In this document: in pieces, positions 8,365-16,684 of the stretch
Numbering within the stretch: position 1 is the first letter of the stretch
Layout of the letters: each line of letters starts with the position of its first letter
Assembly (NCBI RefSeq): GCF_014694315.1
Contig: NZ_JAAOXD010000001.1
Location: 355,697 to 419,696, forward strand
Direction: 5' to 3'
Origin: Arthrobacter ipis
GTDB lineage: Bacteria > Actinomycetota > Actinomycetes > Actinomycetales > Micrococcaceae
DNA: 64,000 nucleotides
Program-made: the position numbers and the translations under genes
The notes under the pieces: generated by a model
The model's database searches: none
What the model was told of the DNA's origin: nothing
The model's input: the letters and a program-made list of their open reading frames with translations, nothing else

Positions 8365-9300
8365 CTAGCCCCGGATGTCGTCATAGAGCACGGTGGAGAT
8401 GTAACGCTCACCGAAGTCGCAGACGACCGCCACGATCAGCTTGCCGGCGTTTTCAGGGCGCTTGGCCAGTTCGAGGGCGCCCCACACGATGGCGCCGGAG
8501 GAGATGCCGCCCAGGATGCCTTCCTTGATGCCGAGGTCGCGGGCCACGGCCACGGAGTCCTCCAGGGTGGCGTCGAGGACCTCGTCGTAGACGTTGGTGT
8601 CCAGGAGTTCCGGAATGAAGTTAGCGCCGAGGCCCTGGATCTTGTGCGGGCCGGGGGCACCGCCGTTCAAAATGGCGGAGTCCTTGGGTTCAACGGCCAC
8701 GATCTGGACGTCCGGCTTGCGCTCCTTCAGGACCTGCCCGACGCCGGTGATGGTGCCGCCGGTGCCGATGCCGGAGACAAAGATGTCCACCTTGCCGTCG
8801 GTGTCGGCCCAGATTTCCTCGGCCGTGGTTTCACGGTGGATCTGCGGGTTGGCCTCGTTGGCGAACTGCTGGGCCCAGATGGAGTTCTCCGTGTTGGCGA
8901 CGATCTCCTGGGCTTTCTCCACGGCGCCACGCATGCCCTCGGAACCCGGGGTCAGCACGATCTCGGCGCCGAAGGCACGGAGCATCACACGGCGCTCGGT
9001 GGACATGGTCTCCGGCATGGTCAGGATGACCTTGTAGCCGCGGGCTGCGCCCACCATGGCCAGGGCGATGCCGGTGTTGCCGGAGGTGCCTTCGACGATG
9101 GTTCCGCCGGGCTTCAGCGCGCCGGACTTCTCAGCGGCGTCGATGATGGCGACGCCGATACGGTCCTTGACGCTGTTGGCCGGGTTGTAGAACTCAAGCT
9201 TGACCGCAACGGTGGCGTCCAGGCCTTCCGTCAGGCGGTTGAGCTTGACCAGCGGGGTGCCGCCCACCAGCTGTGTTACATCGTCGTAGATCCGTGCCAT
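8365..9300 (-). CDS. cysK: Cysteine synthase A (O-acetylserine sulfhydrylase)
   Basis: The 311-residue PLP enzyme makes L-cysteine from O-acetylserine and sulfide. The Schiff-base Lys45 is in the hallmark [18 protein letters not shown] binds substrate, and the glycine-rich [12 protein letters not shown] loop binds the PLP phosphate. All are intact and the length is typical. It is the first gene of the cysK-cysE operon, and CysE usually binds CysK as the cysteine synthase complex. Confidence 0.97.
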   Translation of the reverse strand: MARIYDDVTQLVGGTPLVKLNRLTEGLDATVAVKLEFYNPANSVKDRIGVAIIDAAEKSGALKPGGTIVEGTSGNTGIALAMVGAARGYKVILTMPETMSTERRVMLRAFGAEIVLTPGSEGMRGAVEKAQEIVANTENSIWAQQFANEANPQIHRETTAEEIWADTDGKVDIFVSGIGTGGTITGVGQVLKERKPDVQIVAVEPKDSAILNGGAPGPHKIQGLGANFIPELLDTNVYDEVLDATLEDSVAVARDLGIKEGILGGISSGAIVWGALELAKRPENAGKLIVAVVCDFGERYISTVLYDDIRG

Positions 9301-9367
9301 GTGTACTTGCGCCTATCTCTCAGGGAGGAATACTTTGGTCAGCCTAACGAGGGGGTCAGCGCCACTG

Positions 9368-9907
9368 CTACGCATTAAGCCATGCAGAGTAATATTTCCG
9401 GGCCTTGGCCAGCTTCGGGTTAATAATCACCTGGCAATACCCCTGCTCCGGGAACTTGGCGTAGTAGTCCTGGTGAATGTTCTCCGCCGGATAGAACACA
9501 GGGAGCCGGCTGACCTCGGTCACAATCGGCCGGGACCAGAGCGCCTGGTTCCGTTCGATCGCCTCTTCGAAGAGGATCTTCTCCTCGGTGGTCTCATAGA
9601 ACATCGACGAGCGGTACTGCGTGCCAACGTCGTACCCCTGCCTGTTGAGGGTGGTGGGGTCGTGCAGGGCGAAAAACATGTCCAGGATGACCTCGGCCGG
9701 GATGACGTCCTCATCGAAGGTCACGGCAACCACCTCCGCGTGCCCCGTGGTCCCGGAGCAAACGGAGTAGTAATCCGGGTTGCGTTCATGGCCGCCGGTG
9801 TACCCCGACACCACCGACGTGACGCCCTTCGTTTTCTGGTAGACGGCGTCCAGGCACCAGAAGCAGCCCCCGCCAAGCACAAAAGTTTTCATGTCCTCTT
9901 TACTCAT
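9368..9907 (-). CDS. msrA: Peptide methionine sulfoxide reductase MsrA
   Basis: The product repairs oxidised proteins by reducing methionine-S-sulfoxide. The active-site motif GGCFWC is at the N-terminus (Cys15 counted from the first ATG). The YDVGTQYRS and HGEVVAV-like (HAEVVAVTFDED) segments follow, and the length of 174-179 residues is usual. Two ATGs, at 9907 and 9892, are each preceded by the identical AAAGAGGAC ribosome binding site because of a 15-nt duplication. The downstream start gives the family-typical MKTFVLGGGCFWC beginning. Confidence 0.96.
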   Translation of the reverse strand: MSKEDMKTFVLGGGCFWCLDAVYQKTKGVTSVVSGYTGGHERNPDYYSVCSGTTGHAEVVAVTFDEDVIPAEVILDMFFALHDPTTLNRQGYDVGTQYRSSMFYETTEEKILFEEAIERNQALWSRPIVTEVSRLPVFYPAENIHQDYYAKFPEQGYCQVIINPKLAKARKYYSAWLNA

Positions 9908-9917
9908 GTCCTCTTTA
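9889..9917 (-). repeat. Tandem duplication of the msrA ribosome binding site and start codon
   Basis: The 14-nt unit TCATGTCCTCTTTA (plus strand) occurs at 9889-9902 and again at 9904-9917, a 15-nt period. On the coding strand this places RBS-ATG in series twice, in frame, so either initiation site can produce the enzyme with a five-residue difference. Confidence 0.85.
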
Positions 9918-10001
9918 ATGGTTCGCGGGCGCCAATGATTCCCCAGCCAACCCCAGGGTCACATACCGGGCAGGGGCCAGAGCCGACTGTAGGGTAAAAA
10001 T

Positions 10002-10910
10002 ATGAGTATGGAACCTGTGAACAGCGACGTTGCAGCGGAACCGGAAGACGCTCCCGACGCCGCGGAGTCGCCCGCCGCTGCAACCCTGGGGCAGCTCATG
10101 CTGGCCGTGGAGGAACTCTGGCCGGAGTCGCTGGCAGAGTCATGGGACGAGGTGGGCCTCGTGGCCGGCCATCCGTCCGCTGACGTCACGCGCGTCATGT
10201 TCGCCGTGGATCCCACCATCGAGGTCATCGACGAGGCCATCGAATGGGGCGCGGAGCTGCTCATCACCCATCACCCGCTGCTCCTCAGGGGCGTCACCTC
10301 GGTTGCCGCCAACACCCCCAAAGGCCGGGCAGTCCACCGCCTGATCGAATCCGGAACGGCACTGCTGACGGTCCACACCAACGGCGACTCAGCAGTGGGC
10401 GGCGTGTCCGACGTCCTGGCCGACGCCCTGGGCCTTGAGAACGTGTCGCCGCTGACTCCTGCGGCGGACGGCCTTCCGGAGGAAGGCATCGGGCGGGTCG
10501 GGGACTTGAAGGAGTCCATGACCCTGGGCGATTTTGCCGCGCGGGTTTTCGGCATCCTCCCGGCGGTGGCGGGCGGGGTGCGCGTGTCCGGGGACAAGGA
10601 CGGCCTCGTGCAGCGGGTCGCCGTGTGCGGCGGGGCCGGGGATTCCCTCTTTGACCAGGTCCGGGCCAGCAATGCAGACCTGTACGTCACCGCTGACCTC
10701 CGCCATCACCCGGCCTCGGAAGCCAGGGAGGCTGCTGTCAATGACCGCCCGTACCTCATCGATGTCTCGCACTTCGCCAGCGAATGGCTGTGGCTCCCGG
10801 CCGCGGCCGAAGCGCTGGGCAACGTGCTCGCGGACCAGGGCCTCGACGTCGAAATACGGGTCAGCACCACCAACAGCGATCCGTGGGACTTCATACTGAC
10901 TCCCGGCTAA
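10002..10910 (+). CDS. Nif3-like dinuclear metal center hexameric protein (DUF34)
   Basis: A protein of 302 residues. The metal-binding signature THHPLLLRG is near residue 88, TVHTNGDSAVGG near residue 125, and a late DVSHFASEW supplies further ligands. The family forms toroidal hexamers with a di-metal site. It was long annotated as GTP cyclohydrolase 1 type 2 and its role is still debated. The first 25 residues are acidic and Ala/Pro-rich, not conserved in pattern. It precedes the coiled-coil zinc-ribbon gene, an arrangement frequently seen in actinobacteria. Confidence 0.9.
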   Translation: MSMEPVNSDVAAEPEDAPDAAESPAAATLGQLMLAVEELWPESLAESWDEVGLVAGHPSADVTRVMFAVDPTIEVIDEAIEWGAELLITHHPLLLRGVTSVAANTPKGRAVHRLIESGTALLTVHTNGDSAVGGVSDVLADALGLENVSPLTPAADGLPEEGIGRVGDLKESMTLGDFAARVFGILPAVAGGVRVSGDKDGLVQRVAVCGGAGDSLFDQVRASNADLYVTADLRHHPASEAREAAVNDRPYLIDVSHFASEWLWLPAAAEALGNVLADQGLDVEIRVSTTNSDPWDFILTPG

Positions 10911-10964
10911 GCCTGGCGCGCGAAGTCCATCGCAGGGCCCACGCCGGCGAGGGGCCCGCACCGA

Positions 10965-11014
10965 GCGCAGCGAGGTTTGGGAGCCGGTGGGGATGCGTAG
11001 CGAGGCTGGGGAGC
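10965..11014. repeat. Imperfect 20-bp direct repeats, 30-bp period
   Basis: GCGCAGCGAGGTTTGGGAGC (10965-10984) and GCGTAGCGAGGCTGGGGAGC (10995-11014) match at 17 of 20 positions. They sit in the 181-nt gap between the Nif3-like and zinc-ribbon genes. No function is visible. Confidence 0.55.
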
Positions 11015-11091
11015 GCGTTAGGCGCTAGAGTCTAGAAAACCCCCAACGGGGTGCCGGCCAGGAGCCGGAAGGGATCAAGCGGAGGTAAAAC

Positions 11092-11829
11092 GTGGCCAAG
11101 GCAGCACCGGCGGAACAATTGAAGTTGCTCGAGCTCCAGGGCCTGGACGCCCGGCTGAAGTCACTGTCCAACCGGCGCCGTGCCCTTGAATCCGATCCCC
11201 GGATCACCGATCTTGAGGCCGCCCTCAGCGTTGCCAACGGTGAGCTGGGCGCCGCGAAACTCGCCGTCCACGACGCCGAAGCGGAACTGAAGCGGGCCGA
11301 GGCCGACGTGGAGCAGGTGGCTACCCGGATCGAACGGGACGAGGCAAAGCTCAACAGCGGAACCGGCCTCTCCAAGGACCTCGTCGCGCTGCAGAAGGAC
11401 ATTGCTTCGCTCAACAAGCGCCGTTCAGACCTGGAGGACGTGGAACTGGAGGTCCTCGAGCGCCTGGATGTCCTGCGCGAACGCCAGGCGGCCCAGCAGA
11501 GCATCGTGGACGACATCCAGGGTTCATTTGGCGGGATCCGTGCCGAGCTCGATGAGCAGCTAGCGGAGGTCAACGCTGAAGAGACAATAGTCCGCGGCCA
11601 AAGAGCAGAGTTCGCAGCGGGGCTGGACGCCGGGATGCTTACGGTCTACGAGAAGACGCTGGCCCGGCGCGGAGTGGGCGCGGCGCGGCTCTTCCATGGC
11701 ACGTCCGAAGGATCGGGCATGCAGCTGAGCCCCGGCGACCTGGCCGAGATCAAGGCCGCCTCCGAGGACGAGATCGTGTTCTGCCCCGACTCCGGCTGCA
11801 TCCTGGTGCGCTCCGCCGAGTGGGTCTGA
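11092..11829 (+). CDS. Coiled-coil protein with degenerate C-terminal zinc ribbon (CT398/zf-RING_7 family)
   Basis: The 245-residue protein is mainly a long antiparallel coiled-coil hairpin (about residues 8-175, rich in Ala, Glu, Leu and Arg), followed by the C-terminal module conserved in this family. Relatives normally carry four zinc-binding cysteines there. Here the first CxxC pair is absent (GTSEGSGMQLSPGDLAEIK) and the second reads FCPDSGCILVR. Zinc binding is therefore doubtful. The start GTG at 11092 follows GGAGGTAAAAC. Function of the family is poorly defined; it is often linked to Nif3, as here. Confidence 0.85.
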   Translation: MAKAAPAEQLKLLELQGLDARLKSLSNRRRALESDPRITDLEAALSVANGELGAAKLAVHDAEAELKRAEADVEQVATRIERDEAKLNSGTGLSKDLVALQKDIASLNKRRSDLEDVELEVLERLDVLRERQAAQQSIVDDIQGSFGGIRAELDEQLAEVNAEETIVRGQRAEFAAGLDAGMLTVYEKTLARRGVGAARLFHGTSEGSGMQLSPGDLAEIKAASEDEIVFCPDSGCILVRSAEWV

Positions 11830-11837
11830 CCGCCTCA

Positions 11838-11903
11838 CCCAACTGACTGGCAGTAGATGTCGTTCTGAGCGCTCAAAACGACATCAATTGCCAGCTAGTT
11901 GGG
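11838..11903. terminator. Long bidirectional terminator between convergent genes
   Basis: The inverted repeat has nested arms: CCCAACT/AGTTGGG (11838-11844, 11897-11903), CTGGCA/TGCCAG, ATGTCGTT/AACGACAT and a TGAGCGCTCA apex. It spans the space between the zinc-ribbon gene and the end of yaaA and overlaps the yaaA stop codon by a few bases. Confidence 0.75.
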
Positions 11904-12659
11904 CAGGATGATGTTCAGGGCGTGCGCCTTGCGCGCCGTGCCCGGAATGAGCTCGGCCTGCCACTTCTCGGCCGCTGCCTTGCGCAGCTGCTCCGGCGTT
12001 GCCGGGGCCTTGCCCCGCCGTGTCAGGAGGTGCCGGGCCAGCTCGCCCCGGGTGTGCTTGGCGAAGTGGCTGACCACCTTGCGGGCGCCGTTCACGTCAG
12101 TGAACACGTTGACCGCCACGGTGTCTGCCGGCGGGGGAGTCCAGGCGGCGGCATAAGTGCTGGACCGACAATCGACCAGGAGCTGGCCGCCGGCAAGCTC
12201 GCCCAGGGCGTCGGTAAGCTGCGGTTTCCAGAATGAGGCGAGGCGTCCGACGTCGGGCAGTGCCGTTGACATGGACAGCCGGTAGGCGGGCACGAAGTCG
12301 GCGAATCGGATGGCGCCCCATAACGCGGAGATGACCAGCACCGACTCATCCGCCCGGCGCCGCTGCGCCGGCGTCATGAGCCTGTATCCCAGGGCGTCGT
12401 ACAGCACCCCCGAATACACCTGGTGCGCTGGCGCCGCCGGTTCGGCGTGGAGCCGGGTGTTACGTTCGACGTCGTCCTTAAGGGATGCGCCGACGCCCAG
12501 CAAGGCGAGGGCGTCCTCGTGCGAACTGACTGTCCCCAGTGCGCCAAGCACCTTGGCCCGGTAGGTGTTCAGCACGGGAAAACTCAACGAAGCCCAGTCC
12601 ATGGCGTCACCGTGAACGGCCGGAGTCTTGCCTTCGGATGGGGGGAGCAGAATCAGCAC
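11895..12659 (-). CDS. yaaA: Peroxide stress protein YaaA (DUF328)
   Basis: This 254-residue protein of the UPF0246/YaaA family begins with the family signature MLILLPPSEGKT. Later conserved blocks include VYSGVLYDALGY, SALWGAIRFAD, PAYRLSM and the C-terminal FAKHTRGELARHL. E. coli YaaA lowers intracellular free iron during hydrogen peroxide stress and has a DNA-binding fold. Here it is a single gene, convergent with the coiled-coil protein gene. Confidence 0.92.
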   Translation of the reverse strand: MLILLPPSEGKTPAVHGDAMDWASLSFPVLNTYRAKVLGALGTVSSHEDALALLGVGASLKDDVERNTRLHAEPAAPAHQVYSGVLYDALGYRLMTPAQRRRADESVLVISALWGAIRFADFVPAYRLSMSTALPDVGRLASFWKPQLTDALGELAGGQLLVDCRSSTYAAAWTPPPADTVAVNVFTDVNGARKVVSHFAKHTRGELARHLLTRRGKAPATPEQLRKAAAEKWQAELIPGTARKAHALNIILPN

Positions 12660-12691
12660 CGTACGATCTTACCGGCCGGGCGCCCGCGTGA

Positions 12692-13609
12692 TTAGTCCAG
12701 ATGGCGGCCCAGGAAGTCCAGCACGTCCGGGAGGATCGACCGCCAGTACAGGCTGTCGTGGCCGCCGGGCTGAAAGCCTCCCTCGACCCGGCCGGGAAGT
12801 CCCGAACGGTACTGGCGCACCGTCGACGCCAGTTCATCTTCGGCGCCGCAGTCGATCCGCTTGGAAATCGCTGCAAGCCGGGGACGGAGCGCGAAAACGT
12901 CATTCGCCGCGAAATCAGCCGGGCCGTCGAAGGCGCTCTTCATCCCCGCGTCGTAGCTGGACCAGACGGCCGGGCTCATGGCCGCAACGGCGCGAAGTCC
13001 GGACACCCTGCCCCGGGACGCCAGGAGGAGGGCGCCGAACCCTCCCATCGACGTGCCGAAGAGCCCGACCCTCCCGAGGTCGAACCCCTGCTCGGCCAGG
13101 AACGGCAGGAACTCCAGCACCAGCATCGACTGCGTATCGCTGCCGTCGGCGCGGGCATGCCACCAGGAGTCGCCGCCGTCCACGGCAGCTATCCCAAAGG
13201 GCTGGCCGCCATCGTCCAGATGGCGCTGCAGGGCCTGGTCCGCAATGAGGTCACGCAGTAATACCTCGCTGCTGCCGCCCAGCTCGTGCAGGAAGACCGC
13301 CACTGGCAGCACCTGGTTGGCCTGTTCCGGAAGCGGCACCGCCAGGGACCAGTGCGTGGTGGCCACCGGGCGGAAGCGGGAGCTAAAGGCGCCAGTCCGG
13401 GTCAACACTGTGGAAGAGGGCACTCTGGAATGGGGCATTGAGGTCGGCGGCACCGTGGACGGGGGATCCGGCGGGATGGCCGCCGTGGTTGTGTGGCTTG
13501 GAACCGGGGGAGGCGGGGCCGTGCAGGCCGACGAGCGGGCTGCAGTCAGGCCGGCAGCGATTCCTGCCAGCTGCAGCATGCGTCGCCGTGGGAAGGACGG
13601 CCGGTCCAT
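12692..13609 (-). CDS. Exported alpha/beta-hydrolase (esterase D-like)
   Basis: The 305-residue protein has an N-terminal twin-arginine-like signal (PRRRMLQ, then hydrophobic residues 12-24) and a Pro/Thr-rich linker to about residue 65. A putative esterase domain follows with FLHELGG (oxyanion region), nucleophile Ser187 in GTSMGG and a probable catalytic His284 in GGHDSLYW. Cys29 in SSACT might permit lipidation, but the lipobox is poor. It probably acts outside the membrane on an ester substrate that cannot be named from sequence. Confidence 0.82.
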   Translation of the reverse strand: MDRPSFPRRRMLQLAGIAAGLTAARSSACTAPPPPVPSHTTTAAIPPDPPSTVPPTSMPHSRVPSSTVLTRTGAFSSRFRPVATTHWSLAVPLPEQANQVLPVAVFLHELGGSSEVLLRDLIADQALQRHLDDGGQPFGIAAVDGGDSWWHARADGSDTQSMLVLEFLPFLAEQGFDLGRVGLFGTSMGGFGALLLASRGRVSGLRAVAAMSPAVWSSYDAGMKSAFDGPADFAANDVFALRPRLAAISKRIDCGAEDELASTVRQYRSGLPGRVEGGFQPGGHDSLYWRSILPDVLDFLGRHLD

Positions 13610-13676
13610 TTCCCGATCTTAGACCCCGGAACCGGCGCGTGTCCGGCACCGCAGGAAAGCCCGTAAACTGGACTCC

Positions 13677-14070
13677 GGATGGGTTGACCAGGCGGCCGCG
13701 CGTCACGCAAGTGGCTCGAGGAACGTCCGGGCTCCACAGGGCAGGGTGGTGGGTAACGCCCACTCGGGGTAACCCGCAGGCCAGTGCCACAGAAAACAGA
13801 CCGCCTGCCTCGCGCCGATTTGAAAGCGGCACGAAGCAGGTAAGGGTGAAACGGCGGTGTAAGAGACCACCAGCTTCCCGGGTGACCGGGAAGGCTAGGT
13901 AAACCCCACCCGGAGCAAGGCCAGACAGGACACGTTTGAGGGCTGCCCGCCCGAGTGTCCGGGTAGGCCGCTGGAGGGCGCCGGCAACGGCGTTCGTAGA
14001 TGGATGGCCGCTACTCCCGTGCTGGCAACGGCACGGGAGCACAGAACCCGGCGTATCGGTCAACCCATCC
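13677..14070 (+). ncRNA. rnpB: RNase P RNA, bacterial type A
   Basis: This is the catalytic RNA of RNase P, which cuts tRNA 5' leaders. The P1 helix is formed by GGATGGGTTGACC (13677-13689) and GGTCAACCCATCC (14058-14070). Universal cores are present: GAGGAACGTCCGGGCTCC with CACAGGGCAG near 13,719, ACAGACCGCC near 13,796, GGTAAGGGTGAAACGG near 13,840, ACCCGGAGCAAGGCC near 13,909, and AGAACCCGGCGTA near the 3' end. The length of about 394 nt fits actinobacterial type A. TAAACT at 13,663-13,668 could be the -10 box. Confidence 0.96.
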
Positions 14071-14096
14071 ACTTAGCCCGCGTCTGGAAGGTAAAG

Positions 14097-14489
14097 ATGC
14101 CCGCGCAGTCGTCCGATGACATCGACCCAAGACTGAACGCCGTGCTCGCGCCCATCGTCGGCCCCGGCGCTCCGGATCCGGATGGGACGATCGAGCTCAC
14201 CGTCATTGTCGACGGGACGATAGTCTCCGGCTCGGTGGTGAGTGAGGAAGCATGGTCCAGACGCCAGAAAGCGCAGATCAGCGCATCAGGCGAGTATGGA
14301 GCAGGCGTTGCTGAAGACGCGCAGGAAGCCGGGAACAACCCGCTCCTGAAAGAACAGGTCCGGTTCATCCATTTCCTTGAACCCGTAGTGGTCTCCGGCG
14401 GCAACCCGATCCGCCTGAACGCGACGAGGGTGGACCTCCTCAACGTATCGGCCTGGAGCATTGGGCGCCTCCAGTACGGAGAGAAGTAA
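14097..14489 (+). CDS. Hypothetical protein, weakly GvpU-like
   Basis: A 130-residue protein starts at the ATG at 14097, with GGAAGG 6 nt upstream. It begins only 27 nt after rnpB. It is a soluble, acidic protein with a beta-rich N-terminal half (IELTVIVDGTIVSGSVVSEE) and a C-terminal VRFIHFLEPVVVSGG segment that reads like a small-molecule or membrane-surface module. The pattern 'v-dG-vsG-visee-w' resembles the gas-vesicle accessory GvpU group, but no other gas-vesicle gene is present. The function is left open. Confidence 0.7.
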   Translation: MPAQSSDDIDPRLNAVLAPIVGPGAPDPDGTIELTVIVDGTIVSGSVVSEEAWSRRQKAQISASGEYGAGVAEDAQEAGNNPLLKEQVRFIHFLEPVVVSGGNPIRLNATRVDLLNVSAWSIGRLQYGEK

Positions 14490-14743
14490 GTTGCACGTCC
14501 GGTGGTGTGAGTGATTTCACGGGCCCCGGGGCAAAAGAAGCCCTTCGCCCGCCCTAGAATGGATGGTGAACGTAGAAGTTCCTCCGCCGGATCTGCGTTC
14601 GCAGCCGGCGGTATTTCTTTGCACGTCCAACGGCATCCGGGGTGGACCTAAACCCTGCCGGTGCCAGCATGCCCTGGATAACTTCCAGTGGCCGCCATCC
14701 GGTTTACGAGGACGTAGCCGGTTGAACCAAGGAAGGTAGTTCT

Positions 14744-16237
14744 GTGAGCCAGACGTCAGATTCTTGTCTTGATACGTGGATGAGCCGAGAGGCGCTCGCC
14801 GAGGCCATGATCCCGGTTATCGGCCGGCTGTACCGTGAAAACAACGTGGTTACCTCCATCCACGGCCGCAGCCTGATCAACAAGTCCACCATGAACATCC
14901 TGAAGGCGCACCGCTTTGCGCGCCGGATGAGCAAGGATGAGCTGCTCCTCGAGGAGACGGCACCGCTGCTGGACACGCTGGCACAGCTCGACCTGGGTGC
15001 CGCTGCCATTGACATTGCCCGGCTGAACCAGAAGTTCAAGTCCGACGGCGGGGACATGACTTTGGAGGAATTCCTCCGCGCCGAGCTGGCTGAGATCGTG
15101 GGTAAGCGGGGCGGCGACGACCGCACCAGCACCGACGTCGTGCTTTACGGCTTCGGCCGCATCGGCCGCCTGCTGGCGCGCCTCCTGATCGAAAAGGCGG
15201 GCGGCGGCCACGGCCTGCGCCTGCGGGCCATCGTGGTCCGGCGCGGCTCCGACAACGACCTGACCAAGCGCGCCAGCCTGCTGCGCCGCGACTCCGTCCA
15301 CGGTTCCTTCGAAGGAACCATCCGGGTGGACACCGAAGCCAACACCATCACGGCCAACGGCGTCCAGATCCAGGTCATCTACTCGGACAACCCGGCCACC
15401 ATCGACTACACGGCCTACGGCATCAACAACGCCCTGGTGGTAGACAACACCGGCCGCTGGCGCGACGCTGAGGGCCTCGGCCAGCACCTGCTGAGCAAGG
15501 GTGTGGCCCGTGTCCTGCTAACCGCACCGGGCAAGGGCGAGCTGAAGAACATCGTGCACGGCATCAACCACCGGGACATCACCGCTTCGGATCCGATCGT
15601 GTCGGCAGCCTCCTGCACCACCAACGCCATCACTCCGGTCCTGAAGGCCCTCAACGACAAGTACGGCGTGATCCACGGCCACGTGGAGACCGTCCACTCG
15701 TTCACGAACGACCAGAACCTTATCGACAACTTCCACAAGGGTGACCGCCGCGGACGCTCGGCCGCGCTGAACATGGTGATCACCGAGACGGGCGCCGCCA
15801 AGGCCGTGGCCAAGGCGCTCCCCGAACTGCTCGGCAAGCTCACCGGCAGCTCCATCCGGGTCCCCACCCCGGATGTTTCCCTGGCCATCCTGAACCTCAG
15901 CCTGGCAAACGGCACCACCAAGGACGAGGTCAACGACTACCTGCGCGAGATGTCGCTGCACTCGGACCTGCGCAAGCAGATCGACTACATCGACTCGCCT
16001 GAGGTCGTCTCCACCGACTTCGTCGGCTCCCGCCGTGCCGGCATCGTCGATGGCCTTGCCACCATCGCCAACGACAAGAACCTCGTTGTCTACGTCTGGT
16101 ACGACAACGAGTTCGGCTACAGCTGCCAGGTGGTCCGCGTCATGGAAGAAATGGCCGGGGTCAACCCGCCGACCTTCCCGGCCAAGGACTCCGAAAAGGA
16201 CGCCGCCCCGGTCCTTGCCGTGGCAGCCTCGGTCTAA
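14744..16237 (+). CDS. Glyceraldehyde-3-phosphate dehydrogenase, long GapB-like form
   Basis: A GTG start at 14744 is preceded by GGAAGG and gives 497 residues, about 160 longer than canonical GapA. The extra N-terminal segment (residues 1-128) is helical. The NAD(P)-binding motif GFGRIG is at 136-141 and catalytic Cys291 in SAASCTTNAITP. The WYDNEFGYSCQVVR C-terminal signature is intact. The layout matches the GapB type of Corynebacterium and Arthrobacter, where GapB favours the gluconeogenic direction. Whether that holds here is inference. It has its own downstream hairpin. Confidence 0.93.
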   Translation: MSQTSDSCLDTWMSREALAEAMIPVIGRLYRENNVVTSIHGRSLINKSTMNILKAHRFARRMSKDELLLEETAPLLDTLAQLDLGAAAIDIARLNQKFKSDGGDMTLEEFLRAELAEIVGKRGGDDRTSTDVVLYGFGRIGRLLARLLIEKAGGGHGLRLRAIVVRRGSDNDLTKRASLLRRDSVHGSFEGTIRVDTEANTITANGVQIQVIYSDNPATIDYTAYGINNALVVDNTGRWRDAEGLGQHLLSKGVARVLLTAPGKGELKNIVHGINHRDITASDPIVSAASCTTNAITPVLKALNDKYGVIHGHVETVHSFTNDQNLIDNFHKGDRRGRSAALNMVITETGAAKAVAKALPELLGKLTGSSIRVPTPDVSLAILNLSLANGTTKDEVNDYLREMSLHSDLRKQIDYIDSPEVVSTDFVGSRRAGIVDGLATIANDKNLVVYVWYDNEFGYSCQVVRVMEEMAGVNPPTFPAKDSEKDAAPVLAVAASV

Positions 16238-16249
16238 CCGGAACGTTTC

Positions 16250-16309
16250 GTCAGCCCCGTCAGCACAGTTGTGCCGGCGGGGCTGACCCAATCCCGGGAA
16301 GTTCCCGGG
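16250..16309 (+). terminator. Terminator hairpin after the GapB-like gene
   Basis: GTCAGCCCCG (16250-16259) pairs with CGGGGCTGAC (16278-16287), with an inner CAGCACAGTTGTGCCG fold. A second small palindrome, CCCGGGAA/TTCCCGGG, follows at 16293-16309. Confidence 0.7.
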
Positions 16310-16352
16310 CAATTCTCTGGAATCAGGCGGCAATCGGGCACAAACTTGTGTC

Positions 16353-16562
16353 ATGGAACAGAACCCGACAATCCAGCATGAGACAACCCTGGAACGTGCC
16401 CTCGATGTTGCCAAGGCCAACCAGAAAGAAGCGCAAAGGCTTCTGGACCAGGCACGAACGTCACATGCGGCAGGGGAAATTGGCGACGACAGGGTGGCGC
16501 AGCTTGAGCGACTCCTGGATCTTGCCAATACCGATCTTCATCGGGTCATGCGCGAGCAGTAG
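16353..16562 (+). CDS. Small hypothetical helical protein
   Basis: The 69-residue protein has a strongly amphipathic, Glu/Gln/Arg/Leu-rich helical composition from residue 10 to the end, like a short coiled coil. GC is high at third codon positions but less so than in neighbours, and no clear ribosome binding site precedes the ATG. It sits alone between two confident genes. It may be real, but the support is coding-like composition only. Confidence 0.5.
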   Translation: MEQNPTIQHETTLERALDVAKANQKEAQRLLDQARTSHAAGEIGDDRVAQLERLLDLANTDLHRVMREQ

Positions 16563-16684
16563 GCCTCCACAGGGCACCTGTCCTCCACACTGTGGATAGC
16601 CGCACAGCGACGGGTGGGTTCGTTTAGGCTCCTGGATGTGTACCCACAACCTGCCCGAAACACCAGGCGCCCCCGGACGCCCCT

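Noticed and set aside
16293..16309. Second palindrome after the GapB-like gene as an operator
   Set aside because: With only one base between arms it is as likely to be part of the terminator region; no regulator points to it.
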